DNA of 64,000 nt, taken from positions 62,001-126,000 of the forward strand of contig NZ_JASCXI010000004.1 of assembly GCF_030271515.1 (NCBI RefSeq), written 5' to 3'. Position numbers and translations under genes: made by a program. Shown piece by piece: positions 51,542 through 60,980 of the stretch. The notes under the pieces are model-generated. The model was not told the origin of the DNA, ran no database searches, and worked only from the letters and a program-made list of their open reading frames with translations. The first letter of the stretch is position 1. The number at the start of each line of letters is the position of its first letter. Source of the stretch: Erythrobacter oryzae. Its GTDB lineage: Bacteria; Pseudomonadota; Alphaproteobacteria; Sphingomonadales; Sphingomonadaceae.

Positions 51542-52310
51542 TCTTGCAGCATTCTGGCGCTACGGCGTGGTCAAGACAGCACGGAAGCTGAAGGCCGCCG
51601 CGCTCTCCCCGCTGATGGCGGCGCGCGGGGATGATGCGGTGCGCTCGGCCTACGGGGTGCTGATGGTGCCCAACTGGCAGGACACCACCTTCCGCTATTG
51701 CATCTTCGGCACCTATGGGCGCGATCTGGCCGACCTGTTGTTGGGGCAGCGGGAGGACTTCGTCTTCGTCGATATCGGCGCCAACCAAGGGCTCTATTCG
51801 CTGATCGCGGCGCAGAACCCCAGGTGCCGCAAGATCATCGCCTTCGAGCCGGTGCCGACCACCCATGCCCGCCTTGCCGCCAATGTCGCCCTCAACGGCG
51901 GGGCGGCGCGGACCGCGCTGCACTTGCTCGCTATCGCCGACAGCGCGGGCGAGGTGACGATCAACGTCGCGCCCGATCACACCGGTACGGCTACCCTCGC
52001 CGGGCGCGAGGGCGCTTCGGGCTCGGGCGGCGTCACCATCGAGACGATCGACGCGCCGCTGCTCGATCCGCTGCTTGCCGGTGACCTGCCGATGTTCGTC
52101 AAGATCGACGTCGAGGGGCTGGAGGCGGTGGTGATCGCCGAACTCGCCAAAACGCCGAGCTTCGCGCGGGTCTCGGCGATCTTCTACGAGGTCGATGATC
52201 GCTGGGCGAGCGCCGGAGAGATCGAGGCGTTGCTGCGCGCGGCGGGCTTCACCCGCTTTGCCAAATACGGCCGCGGCCACCACTACGACGTGCTGGCGAG
52301 CCGCTCCTGA
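51534..52310 (+). CDS. FkbM-family methyltransferase
   Basis: The 258-residue protein has the FkbM/Methyltransf_21 motifs: VFVDIGANQGLYSLIAAQNP (SAM site), IAFEPVPTTHARLAANVALNGG, then VTIETIDAPL and MFVKIDVEGLEAVVI. FkbM enzymes O-methylate sugars or polyketides and are frequent in capsule and LPS loci. The GTG at 51534 lies inside the preceding gene (8-base overlap) after GGAAGGACAC. It closes a three-gene operon. Its 3' end overlaps the convergent FAD oxidoreductase gene by 28 bases. Confidence 0.87.
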   Translation: MASLAAFWRYGVVKTARKLKAAALSPLMAARGDDAVRSAYGVLMVPNWQDTTFRYCIFGTYGRDLADLLLGQREDFVFVDIGANQGLYSLIAAQNPRCRKIIAFEPVPTTHARLAANVALNGGAARTALHLLAIADSAGEVTINVAPDHTGTATLAGREGASGSGGVTIETIDAPLLDPLLAGDLPMFVKIDVEGLEAVVIAELAKTPSFARVSAIFYEVDDRWASAGEIEALLRAAGFTRFAKYGRGHHYDVLASRS

Positions 52311-53248
52311 AGCACCTGTTGCGCGAGCGCGCGGCCTGACAGCCACGCGCCTTCCACACGCGGGCTGTGGAGCCAGTCGCCCGCGATGCCGATCCGCAGT
52401 TGGGGATCGTAGAGGGGGCCCTCGCCCTGACGGGCTTCGGGCTGGGCATAGAGCCAGCGGTGCGCGTCGAGGTGCACCGGCGTGGCCGGGGGCGCGCCGG
52501 TGGCGGCGAAGAAGTCGGCCAGCAGCAGCGCTGCAACCTCGTCCTTGGGCCGGTCGATCAACTCGCGGCTGCGCGCGGGGCTCGCATGGATCACCCATGT
52601 CTCGGCCCCCGCGCGGCCCGGCTTGGCGGAATTGCGGGCAGCCCAGCTGACGGGGCCACTCTCGGAGCGGAGGGTGTCGGCAAGCGGCAGTGGCCCGGCA
52701 AAGCTAGCCATCACCGCCCAACACGGTGCCGAGGTGACGCTGGCAGCACGCGCGGCAAAGTCGGGCGCGGTATCGGCGAGCAGCACGGCGGCCTGTTCGG
52801 CGGGCACCGCGACCAGCACGGTGGCGGCGCGGAACACCGCCTCGCCCGCTTCCACCCGCCAGCGCGCGCCGTCGCGGCAGAGCCGCTCGGCGCGCATATT
52901 CCAGCGCACGTCCAGACTTTCGGCCATGGCGCGGATCGGCGCATTCATGCCGGGCGTACCGACCCACGCGTCCGCCCCCGCAGCGGGCCAGCGCGCCGCA
53001 ACACCCGCTGCCTCCCAGCCTGCGACCGCCTCACGGAAGGCGGGATCGCGCGCGGTGAAATATTGCGCGCCGTGATCGAAGCTCACTTGCTCGCCGCCGA
53101 TTGCAACCCGCCGCGCCGCCATCCGTCCGCCGGGGCCGCGGCCCTTGTCGAGCACGGTCACGCGCGCGCCGGTCTGTGCCAAGGCGGTCGCGGCCGAGAG
53201 CCCCGCCATGCCGCCGCCGATGATGAGAATGTCAGCCTGTCCGTCCAT
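52283..53248 (-). CDS. NAD(P)/FAD-dependent amine-oxidase-like (renalase-type) oxidoreductase
   Basis: The 321-residue protein starts with the Rossmann motif ILIIGGGMAGLSAATAL and the following VLDKGRGPGGRMAARR, then FDHGAQYFTAR, and ends with IGIAGDWLHSPRVEGAWLSGRALAQ, as in bacterial renalase-like oxidoreductases. The substrate is unknown. The ATG at 53248 gives the correct start of the FAD fold, and a longer frame covers egtD in antisense. It lies 31 bases after egtD on the same strand, so it is probably part of the ergothioneine operon or uses a related substrate. Confidence 0.8.
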   Translation of the reverse strand: MDGQADILIIGGGMAGLSAATALAQTGARVTVLDKGRGPGGRMAARRVAIGGEQVSFDHGAQYFTARDPAFREAVAGWEAAGVAARWPAAGADAWVGTPGMNAPIRAMAESLDVRWNMRAERLCRDGARWRVEAGEAVFRAATVLVAVPAEQAAVLLADTAPDFAARAASVTSAPCWAVMASFAGPLPLADTLRSESGPVSWAARNSAKPGRAGAETWVIHASPARSRELIDRPKDEVAALLLADFFAATGAPPATPVHLDAHRWLYAQPEARQGEGPLYDPQLRIGIAGDWLHSPRVEGAWLSGRALAQQVLQERLASTS

Positions 53249-53279
53249 CCCGCGCCAACGCACGGGAAGGCCACAAGTT

Positions 53280-54266
53280 TCACGGCGCCGAACGCGGCGG
53301 TCGGGATTCGGCCAGCACCAGCGAGAAGCGCTTTGCCTCGTCGGTCCAGCGCGCGAGCGGCTCCCACCCGGCAGCGGCCAGCAACATTTGCCCCGAGCGC
53401 TTGGTGAACTTGTGGCTGTTCTCGGTGTGGATGCTCTCGCCCGCGCGCATGGCGAAGCGCCGCCCGCTGACGGTGAAATCGACGTCCCGCTTCGCCACCA
53501 GATGCATCTCGATCCGTGCGAAGGGATCGTTCCAGCGCGCCTCGTGGGCAAAGGCTTCGAGCGGAATGTCGCCATCGAGCTCACGGTTGATGCGCGCCAA
53601 GAGGTTGAGGTTGAAGGCCGCCGTCACGCCCGCCGCATCGTCATAGGCGGCGAGAAGGACGTCCTCGTCCTTCACCAGATCCATCCCGATCAGCAGCAAC
53701 GCCCCCTCGCCCAAGGTCGCACGCATGGTGCGCAGCAGGTCGGTCGCGGTGCGGGCGATCATGTTGCCGATGGTCGATCCGGGGAAGAAGCCCAGCTTGG
53801 GCAGATCGAAGACCTCGGCAGGCAGCTCGACCCGGCGCATGAAATCGGCCTCGACCGGCAGGACGGGGAGGCCCGGGAACTTCTCCGAAAGCGCTGCCGA
53901 GGAGGCGCGCAGGAAATCCCCCGCGATATCGAGCGGGACATAGGCCGAAGGGCGGATCGCCGAGAGCAGCAGCGGGGTCTTGACCGAGGAGCCCGAGCCG
54001 AACTCCACTACGGCACGCCCCTCGCCGATCAACTCGGCGATCTCGGTCGCGCGGTTCGAGAGGATCTCGGTCTCGGCGCGGGTCGGGTAGTATTCGTGCA
54101 GCTGTGTGATGTCCTCGAACAGCTGCGATCCGGCATCGTCGTAGAACCAGCGCGCCGGAACCGCCTTCTGGGCCTCGGCAAGGCCAGCGAGGACGTCGGC
54201 CCGGAAGGCGAGGTCCACCCCGTCCGCATCGCGTTCGACCAGCTTCAATCCTGCCGGCTTCGTCAT
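53280..54266 (-). CDS. egtD: L-histidine N-alpha-methyltransferase of ergothioneine synthesis
   Basis: The 328-residue protein belongs to the Methyltransf_33/EgtD family. It has YDDAGSQLFEDITQLHEYYPTRAE at the start, VVEFGSGSSVKTPLLL as the SAM site, YVPLDIAGDFL, FFPGSTIGNM, MDLVKDEDVLLAAYDD and the C-terminal SIHTENSHKFT. EgtD trimethylates histidine to hercynine, the first step of ergothioneine synthesis. It follows egtB with a one-base gap, a common two-gene arrangement. No egtA, egtC or egtE is in the window. Confidence 0.94.
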   Translation of the reverse strand: MTKPAGLKLVERDADGVDLAFRADVLAGLAEAQKAVPARWFYDDAGSQLFEDITQLHEYYPTRAETEILSNRATEIAELIGEGRAVVEFGSGSSVKTPLLLSAIRPSAYVPLDIAGDFLRASSAALSEKFPGLPVLPVEADFMRRVELPAEVFDLPKLGFFPGSTIGNMIARTATDLLRTMRATLGEGALLLIGMDLVKDEDVLLAAYDDAAGVTAAFNLNLLARINRELDGDIPLEAFAHEARWNDPFARIEMHLVAKRDVDFTVSGRRFAMRAGESIHTENSHKFTKRSGQMLLAAAGWEPLARWTDEAKRFSLVLAESRPPRSAP

Positions 54267-54267
54267 C

Positions 54268-55557
54268 TCAGGCGTCCTTGGCGAGGCGCAGGCCGGTGAA
54301 TTGCCAGCGCTGGTGGGGGTAGAAGAAATTGCGGTAGGAAACGCGCGAGTGCCCGCGCACCGTGGCGCAGCTCGCCCCGCGCAGCACCACCTGCCCGCTC
54401 ATGAACTTGCCGTTGTATTCGCCCACCGCGCCCTCGGCGACGCGGAAGCCGGGATAGGGCAGGTAAGCCGAGCGGGTGAACTGCCAGCAATCGCCAAACA
54501 GGCCGGGCGAGCCCATCGGTAGCACCGGCCCGGCGCAATAGAGCTGGTTGCCGCCGCGCGGGTCATGCGCGGGCGTGCTGGCCGAGCTGTCCTGCCCGCG
54601 CGCGATCGCCTCCCACTCGAATTCGGTCGGCAACCGCGCGCCTGCCCAAGTGGCGAAGGCGTCGGCCTCGTAGTGCGAGATGTGGGTGACGGGCGCGGAG
54701 GGATCGCGTGCCTGCCAGCCCTGATGGGTGAAGTGCGTGCCGTCCTCGCCCCAATAGAGCGGCGCGGCGATGCCTTCTCGCTGCACCCAGCCCCAGCCGT
54801 CGGCGAGCCACAGGCGGGGATTGCGGTAGCCGCCGTCGGCGATGAACTCCGCCCATTCGCCATTGGTCACCAGCCGGTCGGCGAGCGCGAAAGGCTCGAG
54901 CAGCACGCGGTGGCGGGGCCCTTCGTTGTCGAAGGCGAACCCGTCGGATTGATGCCCGACCAGCGCGATGCCGCCCGGGTGCGTGTGCCAGACGGAAGAG
55001 GCGGCGGCCAAGGTCGCAGCCGCCGCCTCCCCCTTCCCCGCAGGCGCCCACATGGCGGGCCCCAGCGTGTTCTGGAACAAGGCGTGCTTGATATCGGTGA
55101 GGAGCAGCTCGATGTGCTGTTCCTCGTGCGCGATGCCGAGCGCGATCAGGTCGGCCAGCGCCGGATCGCCGAGCAGCGGCGCCATCGCCTCGGTGACATG
55201 GGCGCGCCATGCCAGCACCTCGGCGAGGGTCGGGCGCGAGAGCATCCCGCGGGCTGCACGGGCGATCCGCGCGCCTTCGGCCTCGTAGTAGGAATTGAAC
55301 AGGAACGGCCAGCGCTCGTCGTGCAGGCGGTAGCCCGGCGCGTGCTCGCGCAGCAGGAAGGTCTCCCAGAACCACGTCGTGTGCGCGAGGTGCCACTTGG
55401 CGGGGCTCGCATCCTCCATCGACTGGATGCTGGCATCGGCATCGGAGAGCGGCGCGACCAGCGCCTCGGTCAGCGCGCGGGTGGCGCGGAAATGCTCCGC
55501 CAGCGTCCGCCCGCCCGCCTCGGGGATCGGGGTGTTCTGCAACTCGCTGCGATGCAT
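54268..55557 (-). CDS. egtB: Ergothioneine sulfoxide synthase (hercynine oxygenase)
   Basis: The 429-residue protein has an N-terminal DinB-like domain with the iron ligands His59 (WHLAHTTWFWE) and His144/His148 (HEEQHIE), and a C-terminal formylglycine-enzyme-like domain with LPTEFEWE, GNQLYCAG, LFGDCWQFTRSAY and YRNFFYPHQRWQFTGLRLA. EgtB uses oxygen to join hercynine to cysteine or gamma-glutamylcysteine. The sulfur donor cannot be fixed from sequence alone. The ATG at 55557 follows GAGGAGGGCGCAG, a strong ribosome-binding site. A perfect inverted repeat just upstream (55582-55602) may be an operator. Confidence 0.94.
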   Translation of the reverse strand: MHRSELQNTPIPEAGGRTLAEHFRATRALTEALVAPLSDADASIQSMEDASPAKWHLAHTTWFWETFLLREHAPGYRLHDERWPFLFNSYYEAEGARIARAARGMLSRPTLAEVLAWRAHVTEAMAPLLGDPALADLIALGIAHEEQHIELLLTDIKHALFQNTLGPAMWAPAGKGEAAAATLAAASSVWHTHPGGIALVGHQSDGFAFDNEGPRHRVLLEPFALADRLVTNGEWAEFIADGGYRNPRLWLADGWGWVQREGIAAPLYWGEDGTHFTHQGWQARDPSAPVTHISHYEADAFATWAGARLPTEFEWEAIARGQDSSASTPAHDPRGGNQLYCAGPVLPMGSPGLFGDCWQFTRSAYLPYPGFRVAEGAVGEYNGKFMSGQVVLRGASCATVRGHSRVSYRNFFYPHQRWQFTGLRLAKDA

Positions 55558-55581
55558 CTGCGCCCTCCTCGCCGCCCGGAT

Positions 55582-55602
55582 CGGACATTCGCACAATGTC
55601 CG
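55582..55602. promoter_or_regulatory. Putative operator before egtB (CGGACATT-N5-AATGTCCG)
   Basis: This is a perfect 8-bp inverted repeat with a 5-base spacer, 25 bases upstream of the egtB start codon. Its position over the probable promoter suggests a dimeric regulator. No matching second copy was seen in the window. Confidence 0.5.
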
Positions 55603-55626
55603 CTTGCCGTTACACAGGAAAGACGC

Positions 55627-55648
55627 CTGATAGCCGCGCGGCTATCAG
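55627..55648. terminator. 22-bp perfect palindrome between aro and egtB
   Basis: CTGATAGCCGC (55627-55637) is followed directly by its reverse complement (55638-55648). It stands 35 bases after the DAHP synthase stop. On the minus strand it is followed by GCGTCTTTCC, so it may end the DAHP synthase transcript. With no loop bases, a protein-binding role is also possible. Confidence 0.5.
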
Positions 55649-55682
55649 AAAATTATCACACCCGTCAGGTTTCCGCGAGAAA

Positions 55683-57086
55683 TCAGGCCGCGTGGCTGAC
55701 TTCCGCCTCGCGCGCGCCACCGGCTGCCTCGTTGAGCATCTCGGCGACGAGGAAGGCGAGCTCGAGCGATTGCTCGGCGTTGAGGCGCGGGTCGCAATGG
55801 GTGTGGTAGCGGTCGCCGAGGCGTTCCTCGGTGATCGCCACGGCCCCGCCGACGCATTCGGTCACGTCCTGCCCGGTCATTTCGATATGGATGCCGCCGG
55901 GGTGCGAGCCCTCGGCGCGGTGGACGGCGAAGAAGCCCTTAACCTCGCGCAGGATGCGGTCGAAGGGGCGGGTCTTGAAGCCGGTGTCCGATTTGACGAC
56001 GTTGCCGTGCATCGGATCGCAGCTCCACACCACCGGGTGCCCCTCGCGCATGACAGCACGCACCAGCTTGGGGAGGCCCTCCTCGACCTTGTCGTGGCCG
56101 TAGCGGCTGATGAGCGTGATGCGCCCCGCCTCGCGGCCGGGGTTCAGGTCATCGAGCAGGCGCAGCAGCGCGTCAGGCTCGAGGCTGGGCCCGCACTTCA
56201 TGCCGAGCGGGTTGCCGATGCCGCGCGCGAATTCGATGTGCGCGCTGCCGGGGAAGCGGGTGCGGTCGCCGATCCACAGCATGTGGGCGCTGGTCGCGTA
56301 CCAGTCGCCCGTGAGCGAATCCTTGCGGGTCATCGCCTGCTCGTAGGGGAGCAGCAGTGCTTCGTGGCTGGTGTAGAAGCTGGTGCCCTTTAATTGCGGT
56401 ACGGTGCCGGGGTCGATCCCGCAGGCCTCCATGAAGTCGAGCGCCTCGCCGATGCGGTCGGCGGTCTGGGCGAACTTCTCGGTCCAGGGCGTGCGGCCCA
56501 TGAAGTCAAGAGTCCACTGGTGCACCTGCCGCAGGTTGGCATAGCCCCCGCCAGCGAAGGCGCGCAGCAGGTTGAGCGTCGCGGCGGCCTGCGAATAGGC
56601 CTTCACCATCCGCGCCGGATCATTGCGGCGGCTGACGGGGTCGAACTCGATCCCGTTGATATTGTCGCCGAGGTAGCTCGGCAGGGTCACATCACCGATC
56701 GTCTCGGTCGGCGAGGAGCGGGGCTTGGCAAACTGGCCCGCCATGCGCCCGACCTTCACCACCGGGCGCTTGCTCGCGAAAGTCATCACGACCGCCATCT
56801 GCAGCAGCACGCGGAAGGTGTCGCGGATATTGTTGGGGTGGAACTCGGCGAAGCTCTCCGCGCAGTCCCCGCCCTGGAGCAGGAAGCCGTGACCGTTCGC
56901 GACCTGCGCGAGATCGGCCTTGAGCGCACGCGCCTCGCCCGCGAAGACCAGCGGGGGATAGGACGAGAGGGTCTTTTCAGCCTCGGCCAGCTCGGCCGCA
57001 TCCTCGTAATGCGGCAGGTGGCGCGCTTCGTGGGCCTTCCAGCTCTCGGGGGTCCAGGTCTCGGGCACGATCTTCACTCTTTCCAT
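55683..57086 (-). CDS. Class II 3-deoxy-D-arabino-heptulosonate-7-phosphate synthase
   Basis: The 467-residue protein is a class II (plant-like) DAHP synthase. It shows [103 protein letters not shown] and [27 protein letters not shown]. It condenses PEP and erythrose-4-phosphate in the first step of the shikimate pathway. The length is typical. The start is the ATG at 57086. It lies alone between the M16 peptidase and egtB genes, with gaps over 100 bases on both sides. Confidence 0.95.
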   Translation of the reverse strand: MERVKIVPETWTPESWKAHEARHLPHYEDAAELAEAEKTLSSYPPLVFAGEARALKADLAQVANGHGFLLQGGDCAESFAEFHPNNIRDTFRVLLQMAVVMTFASKRPVVKVGRMAGQFAKPRSSPTETIGDVTLPSYLGDNINGIEFDPVSRRNDPARMVKAYSQAAATLNLLRAFAGGGYANLRQVHQWTLDFMGRTPWTEKFAQTADRIGEALDFMEACGIDPGTVPQLKGTSFYTSHEALLLPYEQAMTRKDSLTGDWYATSAHMLWIGDRTRFPGSAHIEFARGIGNPLGMKCGPSLEPDALLRLLDDLNPGREAGRITLISRYGHDKVEEGLPKLVRAVMREGHPVVWSCDPMHGNVVKSDTGFKTRPFDRILREVKGFFAVHRAEGSHPGGIHIEMTGQDVTECVGGAVAITEERLGDRYHTHCDPRLNAEQSLELAFLVAEMLNEAAGGAREAEVSHAA

Positions 57087-57208
57087 TCAAGCGCGCGCGG
57101 ACAACACCGCGAAGGCCGCGCCCGCTACCCGAGCGCAGGCCGAAGTGTAAAGCGGCAATGGCACGCGGCACAACTTTATTTCCCGCCCACTGTCAGCGGG
57201 CGAAACGA

Positions 57209-60200
57209 TCAGCGACCGATCATCGTCTCCTGCGCAGGATTCGCACCCGCGCCCGCTGGCACCGCCTCGGCAAGTGTCTGGCCCTCGGGGATGATCGCCA
57301 TGCGGAAGGTGCGCTCCTTCACCAGATAGCGCGCAGCCAGCGCCTGCATCGCGGCGGGCGTGGTCTGCGAGTAATCGGGCAGCAGCGAGCGCAGCAGGCC
57401 GATGCGGGTCGGGTCCTGCGTCGCGCCCTCCATGTTGTAGAGCCAGAACTGGTTGCCGGTCGAAGCGCGGCGGATCAGCTGGGCGAGCGGCTCGGTCACT
57501 CGGGCGAGCTCGTCGGCGGTGGGCGGATTGGCGGCAAGATCGGCGGCGATCTTGTCGGCCTCGGCGAAGAACATCGGCACGAAAGCGGGCTCGAGCTGGG
57601 CGACCGCGGTGATCCGCCCGCCGGTGGAAAGGTCGGCGGGCCAGGTCGAGAACACCTGCGGCGCATAGCTCGCCCCGGCGCGTTCGCGTAGGGCGTCCAT
57701 CAGCCGGTTGTTGAACAGCTGGGTGAGGATCTCGAGCTGGCGGCTTTCGCGCAGGTCCGCGGTCCCGCCTCCGCTGCGCCATGCCACCACGGCCGCGGCC
57801 TGGTTGGCATCGCCGCGGTGGGTGACGACCGTGGGCTTGTCGACCGCCGGCGCAAAGCCGGGGACGCGCGCGGCGACATCGGCGGGGATCGGATCACGCG
57901 GGCCCAGCGCACCGAAGGTGAGGCGCAGCTGCTCGATCACCTTGGCCTTGTCGAACTCACCGAACACCAGCACCTCGATCGGGCCCTGCTTGAGCAGCGG
58001 CTCCCACACCTTGCGGAATTCCTCGGGCGTGGCGGCCTTGAGCGCCACCGGGTCGGCAGTGGCGAAACGCTTGTCGCCGCCGGTCACGAGATATTCGAGA
58101 TCGCGGTTGAGCACCCCGCCGGGGCTGGTGGCATAGGTGTTGTAGGCCAGCTCCGCCCCCGCCTTGGCGCGCAGCACCGGGTCCTTGTCCCAGCGCGGCA
58201 TGCCGAGCTTGGCGGCGAAGAGGTAGAGCTGGTCGTTCACGTCCTCCGAGCGGGTCTGCGCAGTGAAGGTGAAGACCGCATCGTCGATATCGAAGTCGAA
58301 GCCCAGCTTGCGGCCCGTCGCGAGCCGGTCGATCTCGTTCTGGCCGAGTTCGCCCAGCCCCGAGTTGACCAGCGCCTGCTGGCCGAGATCGGCATAGACG
58401 GCGCTCGACGCATCGAAGGCGCGCCAGCCCGCGCCGAAGCGCACGCGCACGGTGACGCGGCCGGGCTCGGCATCGTTGGCCCACAGCAGCGCCTTGACGC
58501 CATTGGCGAAATCGACCTGCTCGACTTCGAGCACGCCGAGCGGTGTCTGGCTGACGATGGTGCCCGGCTCGCCCACCGGCGGCAGATCGGCAAAGGCGAT
58601 CGCCGCGCCGCCGACCCGCGCCGACCCGTCGGCCGCAGCCTTGCTGGCGAGCGCGGTGCGGATCGCGGGCACATCGGCCTCGCCCGCCGCGGGGGTGACA
58701 TAAACGCCGCGCGTCACCGTGCCCTCGAACAGCGCACGGGTGCGCTTGAGCACGCTTGCCGGAGTGATGCGCGGCTTCATGTCGCGGAAGATGCTCAGCA
58801 CCACCTTGGGCGCGGCGACGGTCTCGCGGATGTCGACCGCGTTGACGAGATTGTCGGCGAGGTCGCTGCCCGATTGCACGCTCTCCTGCTCGACCCCGTT
58901 GGCGAAGGCGACATCGAACTGCGCGACCTCGCGGTCGATCTCCTCCTGCGTGGGCGGATTGGCGATGGCGTCGGCGATGACGCTGCGCACGTCGGCAAGC
59001 GCGGCCTTCCAGTCGGCCGAGAGCGGCGCGAAGGTCACGAAGGTCGCATCGGTCGTGCGCGAGACGTCGTCCTGCTGGACCTGCGCGTAGAGGAAGCTGC
59101 CGCCGCCGCGGGCACGGCTTTCGAGCCGGCGGTTGATGATCGCCTGCGCGACCGCGTCGGTCAGCAGGCCCTCGTTGTAGACGATGGTGTCCTGCACGGG
59201 ACGCCACGGACGCAGGATCGCGTAGGTGAGGCTGCGCGGCAGATCGGGTTCGACCCCGACGGCGAGTTCCCCGATCGGGGGCAGCCCGCCGACCGGCTTG
59301 GGTGCGCCCTTGGGAGCTACCGGATCGCCGAAATTGGGCGCGACACCCGGCGCGCCGGTGCCCTTCCAGTCGCCGAACCACTGCTCCACCAGCCCGGCGA
59401 GCACCATCGGATCGGCATCGCCCGCGACCACGATCACGGTGTTCTCGGGCCGGTACCAGCGGTCGTAGAAGGCCTGCACCGCAGGGCCGGTCGCGGCGTT
59501 CAGCGTCGCGTCGGTGCCGATCGGATTGCGCACCGCAAGCCGCTGGCCGGCGAAGAAGGTCTGGCGCGTGAGATCGCCGGTGCGCTGCGCCGCCCCGCCG
59601 CGCTCGCGCTTTTCGGCGAGCACGATCGGGCGCTCGGCCGCGACATTGCTGTCGGACAGCACCGGCTCGCGGATCATGCCCGAAAGCAGCTTGAAGCTCT
59701 CGGCGAGCTTGGCGTCGTCGATATTGGGGATGTCGAGCTTGTAGGCGGTGTGGGTCGGCGTGGTCTCGGCATTGGTGTCGTTGCCGAAGGTCGCACCGAG
59801 GCGCTGCCAGGCGCTGATTGCCTCGGCCTTGCCGAGATACTTGCTCTCGCGGAACAGCAGGTGTTCGAGCAGGTGCGCATAGCCCTGTTCGCCGTCCGCC
59901 TCGTGCAGCGAGCCCGCATCGATCCGCACCCGGATCGAGACCTGGCGCGGCGGCACCCCGTTGCGGCGCACGGCATAGCGCAGCCCGTTGGGCAGCTGGC
60001 CGAACAGCCACTGGTCATCGGGCGGGATGTCCGAGCCCTTGTAGAGCCACGAACTGGCGGCGGGCTGGAGCCCCTTCGGGGCGGGCACCGGGGGTGCGAC
60101 CGGAACCGCAGCCGTGTCCGGCGCCCGGTTCTGGGTCACCGCGTGCGGGACGTTCACGGGCCGCTTCTCGACCTTGTCGGGCGCGGCCGCCTCGTCGGCG

Positions 60201-60274
60201 AGCAACGGCTGAAGCGCCACGAGCGGGGCAAGAACGAGGGCGAGCGCGCGCGATGCGCGGGAGAAGGACGTCAT
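57209..60274 (-). CDS. M16-family zinc metallopeptidase (two-domain, secreted)
   Basis: The 1021-residue protein has a signal peptide (ALALVLAPLVALQPLLA) and a proline-rich linker. The first M16 domain carries the inverted zinc motif GYAHLLEHLLF (His134, Glu137, His138), followed by LGATFGNDTNAETTPTHTAYKLDIP and the downstream glutamate region ERPIVLAEKRERGG. Second and inactive M16 domains follow (from about 540). This is the PqqL/pitrilysin-like layout, with peptide degradation in the periplasm as the probable role. The ATG at 60274 begins the signal peptide. The frame is open antisense to nfu further upstream, which is ignored. Confidence 0.9.
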   Translation of the reverse strand: MTSFSRASRALALVLAPLVALQPLLADEAAAPDKVEKRPVNVPHAVTQNRAPDTAAVPVAPPVPAPKGLQPAASSWLYKGSDIPPDDQWLFGQLPNGLRYAVRRNGVPPRQVSIRVRIDAGSLHEADGEQGYAHLLEHLLFRESKYLGKAEAISAWQRLGATFGNDTNAETTPTHTAYKLDIPNIDDAKLAESFKLLSGMIREPVLSDSNVAAERPIVLAEKRERGGAAQRTGDLTRQTFFAGQRLAVRNPIGTDATLNAATGPAVQAFYDRWYRPENTVIVVAGDADPMVLAGLVEQWFGDWKGTGAPGVAPNFGDPVAPKGAPKPVGGLPPIGELAVGVEPDLPRSLTYAILRPWRPVQDTIVYNEGLLTDAVAQAIINRRLESRARGGGSFLYAQVQQDDVSRTTDATFVTFAPLSADWKAALADVRSVIADAIANPPTQEEIDREVAQFDVAFANGVEQESVQSGSDLADNLVNAVDIRETVAAPKVVLSIFRDMKPRITPASVLKRTRALFEGTVTRGVYVTPAAGEADVPAIRTALASKAAADGSARVGGAAIAFADLPPVGEPGTIVSQTPLGVLEVEQVDFANGVKALLWANDAEPGRVTVRVRFGAGWRAFDASSAVYADLGQQALVNSGLGELGQNEIDRLATGRKLGFDFDIDDAVFTFTAQTRSEDVNDQLYLFAAKLGMPRWDKDPVLRAKAGAELAYNTYATSPGGVLNRDLEYLVTGGDKRFATADPVALKAATPEEFRKVWEPLLKQGPIEVLVFGEFDKAKVIEQLRLTFGALGPRDPIPADVAARVPGFAPAVDKPTVVTHRGDANQAAAVVAWRSGGGTADLRESRQLEILTQLFNNRLMDALRERAGASYAPQVFSTWPADLSTGGRITAVAQLEPAFVPMFFAEADKIAADLAANPPTADELARVTEPLAQLIRRASTGNQFWLYNMEGATQDPTRIGLLRSLLPDYSQTTPAAMQALAARYLVKERTFRMAIIPEGQTLAEAVPAGAGANPAQETMIGR

Positions 60275-60398
60275 GGCCGCGAGTATAGGGCGGCAAAGTC
60301 TGAAGCGATAGTGAATGCTTTTCGCGATTTGCGCGTCCGGCAGGCGGATCGCCGGCTTGCCCTTGCCCCTCGCGCGGGCGCACCCTAGATGGAGCCCC

Positions 60399-60980
60399 AT
60401 GTTCATCGAGACCGAAACCACCCCCAACCCCGCGGCTCTGAAGTTCCTGCCCGGCCAGACCGTCATGGCCGCAGGCAGCCGCGAATTCGCCACCCCCGAG
60501 GCCGCCGAGGCGAGCCCGCTCGCGAGCGCGATCTTCGACACGGGCGAGGTGGTGAACGTCATGTTCGGCACCGATTTCGTCAGCGTCACCGCCGCGCCGG
60601 GCGCGGACTGGAGCGCTCTGAAGCCGCAGGTGATCGCGATCCTGCTCGACCATTTCGTCTCCGAGGCCCCGCTGTTCGCCCCCGCCACGGCGGGCGGCAT
60701 CGCGGTCCCGCCGCCCGAGGAGGACATGGCGGTCGAAGAACGCCCCGAGGATGCCGAGGTGATCGCCGCGATCAACGAGCTGCTTGAAACCCGCGTGCGT
60801 CCCGCCGTGGCGGGCGACGGCGGCGACATCGCCTATCGGGGTTTTCGCGACGGGGTGGTCTACCTCACCCTGCAAGGCTCGTGCGCGGGCTGCCCGTCGA
60901 GCACGGCGACGCTCAAGCACGGCATCGAAGGCCTGCTCAAGCACTACGTCCCCGAAGTCACCGAGGTGCGCGCGGCATGA
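60399..60980 (+). CDS. NifU-like Fe-S cluster carrier (Nfu)
   Basis: The 193-residue protein has an N-terminal Nfu_N domain ([36 protein letters not shown]) and a C-terminal NifU domain with the cluster-binding GSCAGCPSS (Cys162, Cys165). It carries iron-sulfur clusters to target proteins. The ATG at 60399 follows GGAGCCCC, and the longer upstream frame is not conserved. The stop overlaps the nitroreductase start (ATGA at 60977). It is divergent from the M16 peptidase gene. Confidence 0.94.
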   Translation: MFIETETTPNPAALKFLPGQTVMAAGSREFATPEAAEASPLASAIFDTGEVVNVMFGTDFVSVTAAPGADWSALKPQVIAILLDHFVSEAPLFAPATAGGIAVPPPEEDMAVEERPEDAEVIAAINELLETRVRPAVAGDGGDIAYRGFRDGVVYLTLQGSCAGCPSSTATLKHGIEGLLKHYVPEVTEVRAA

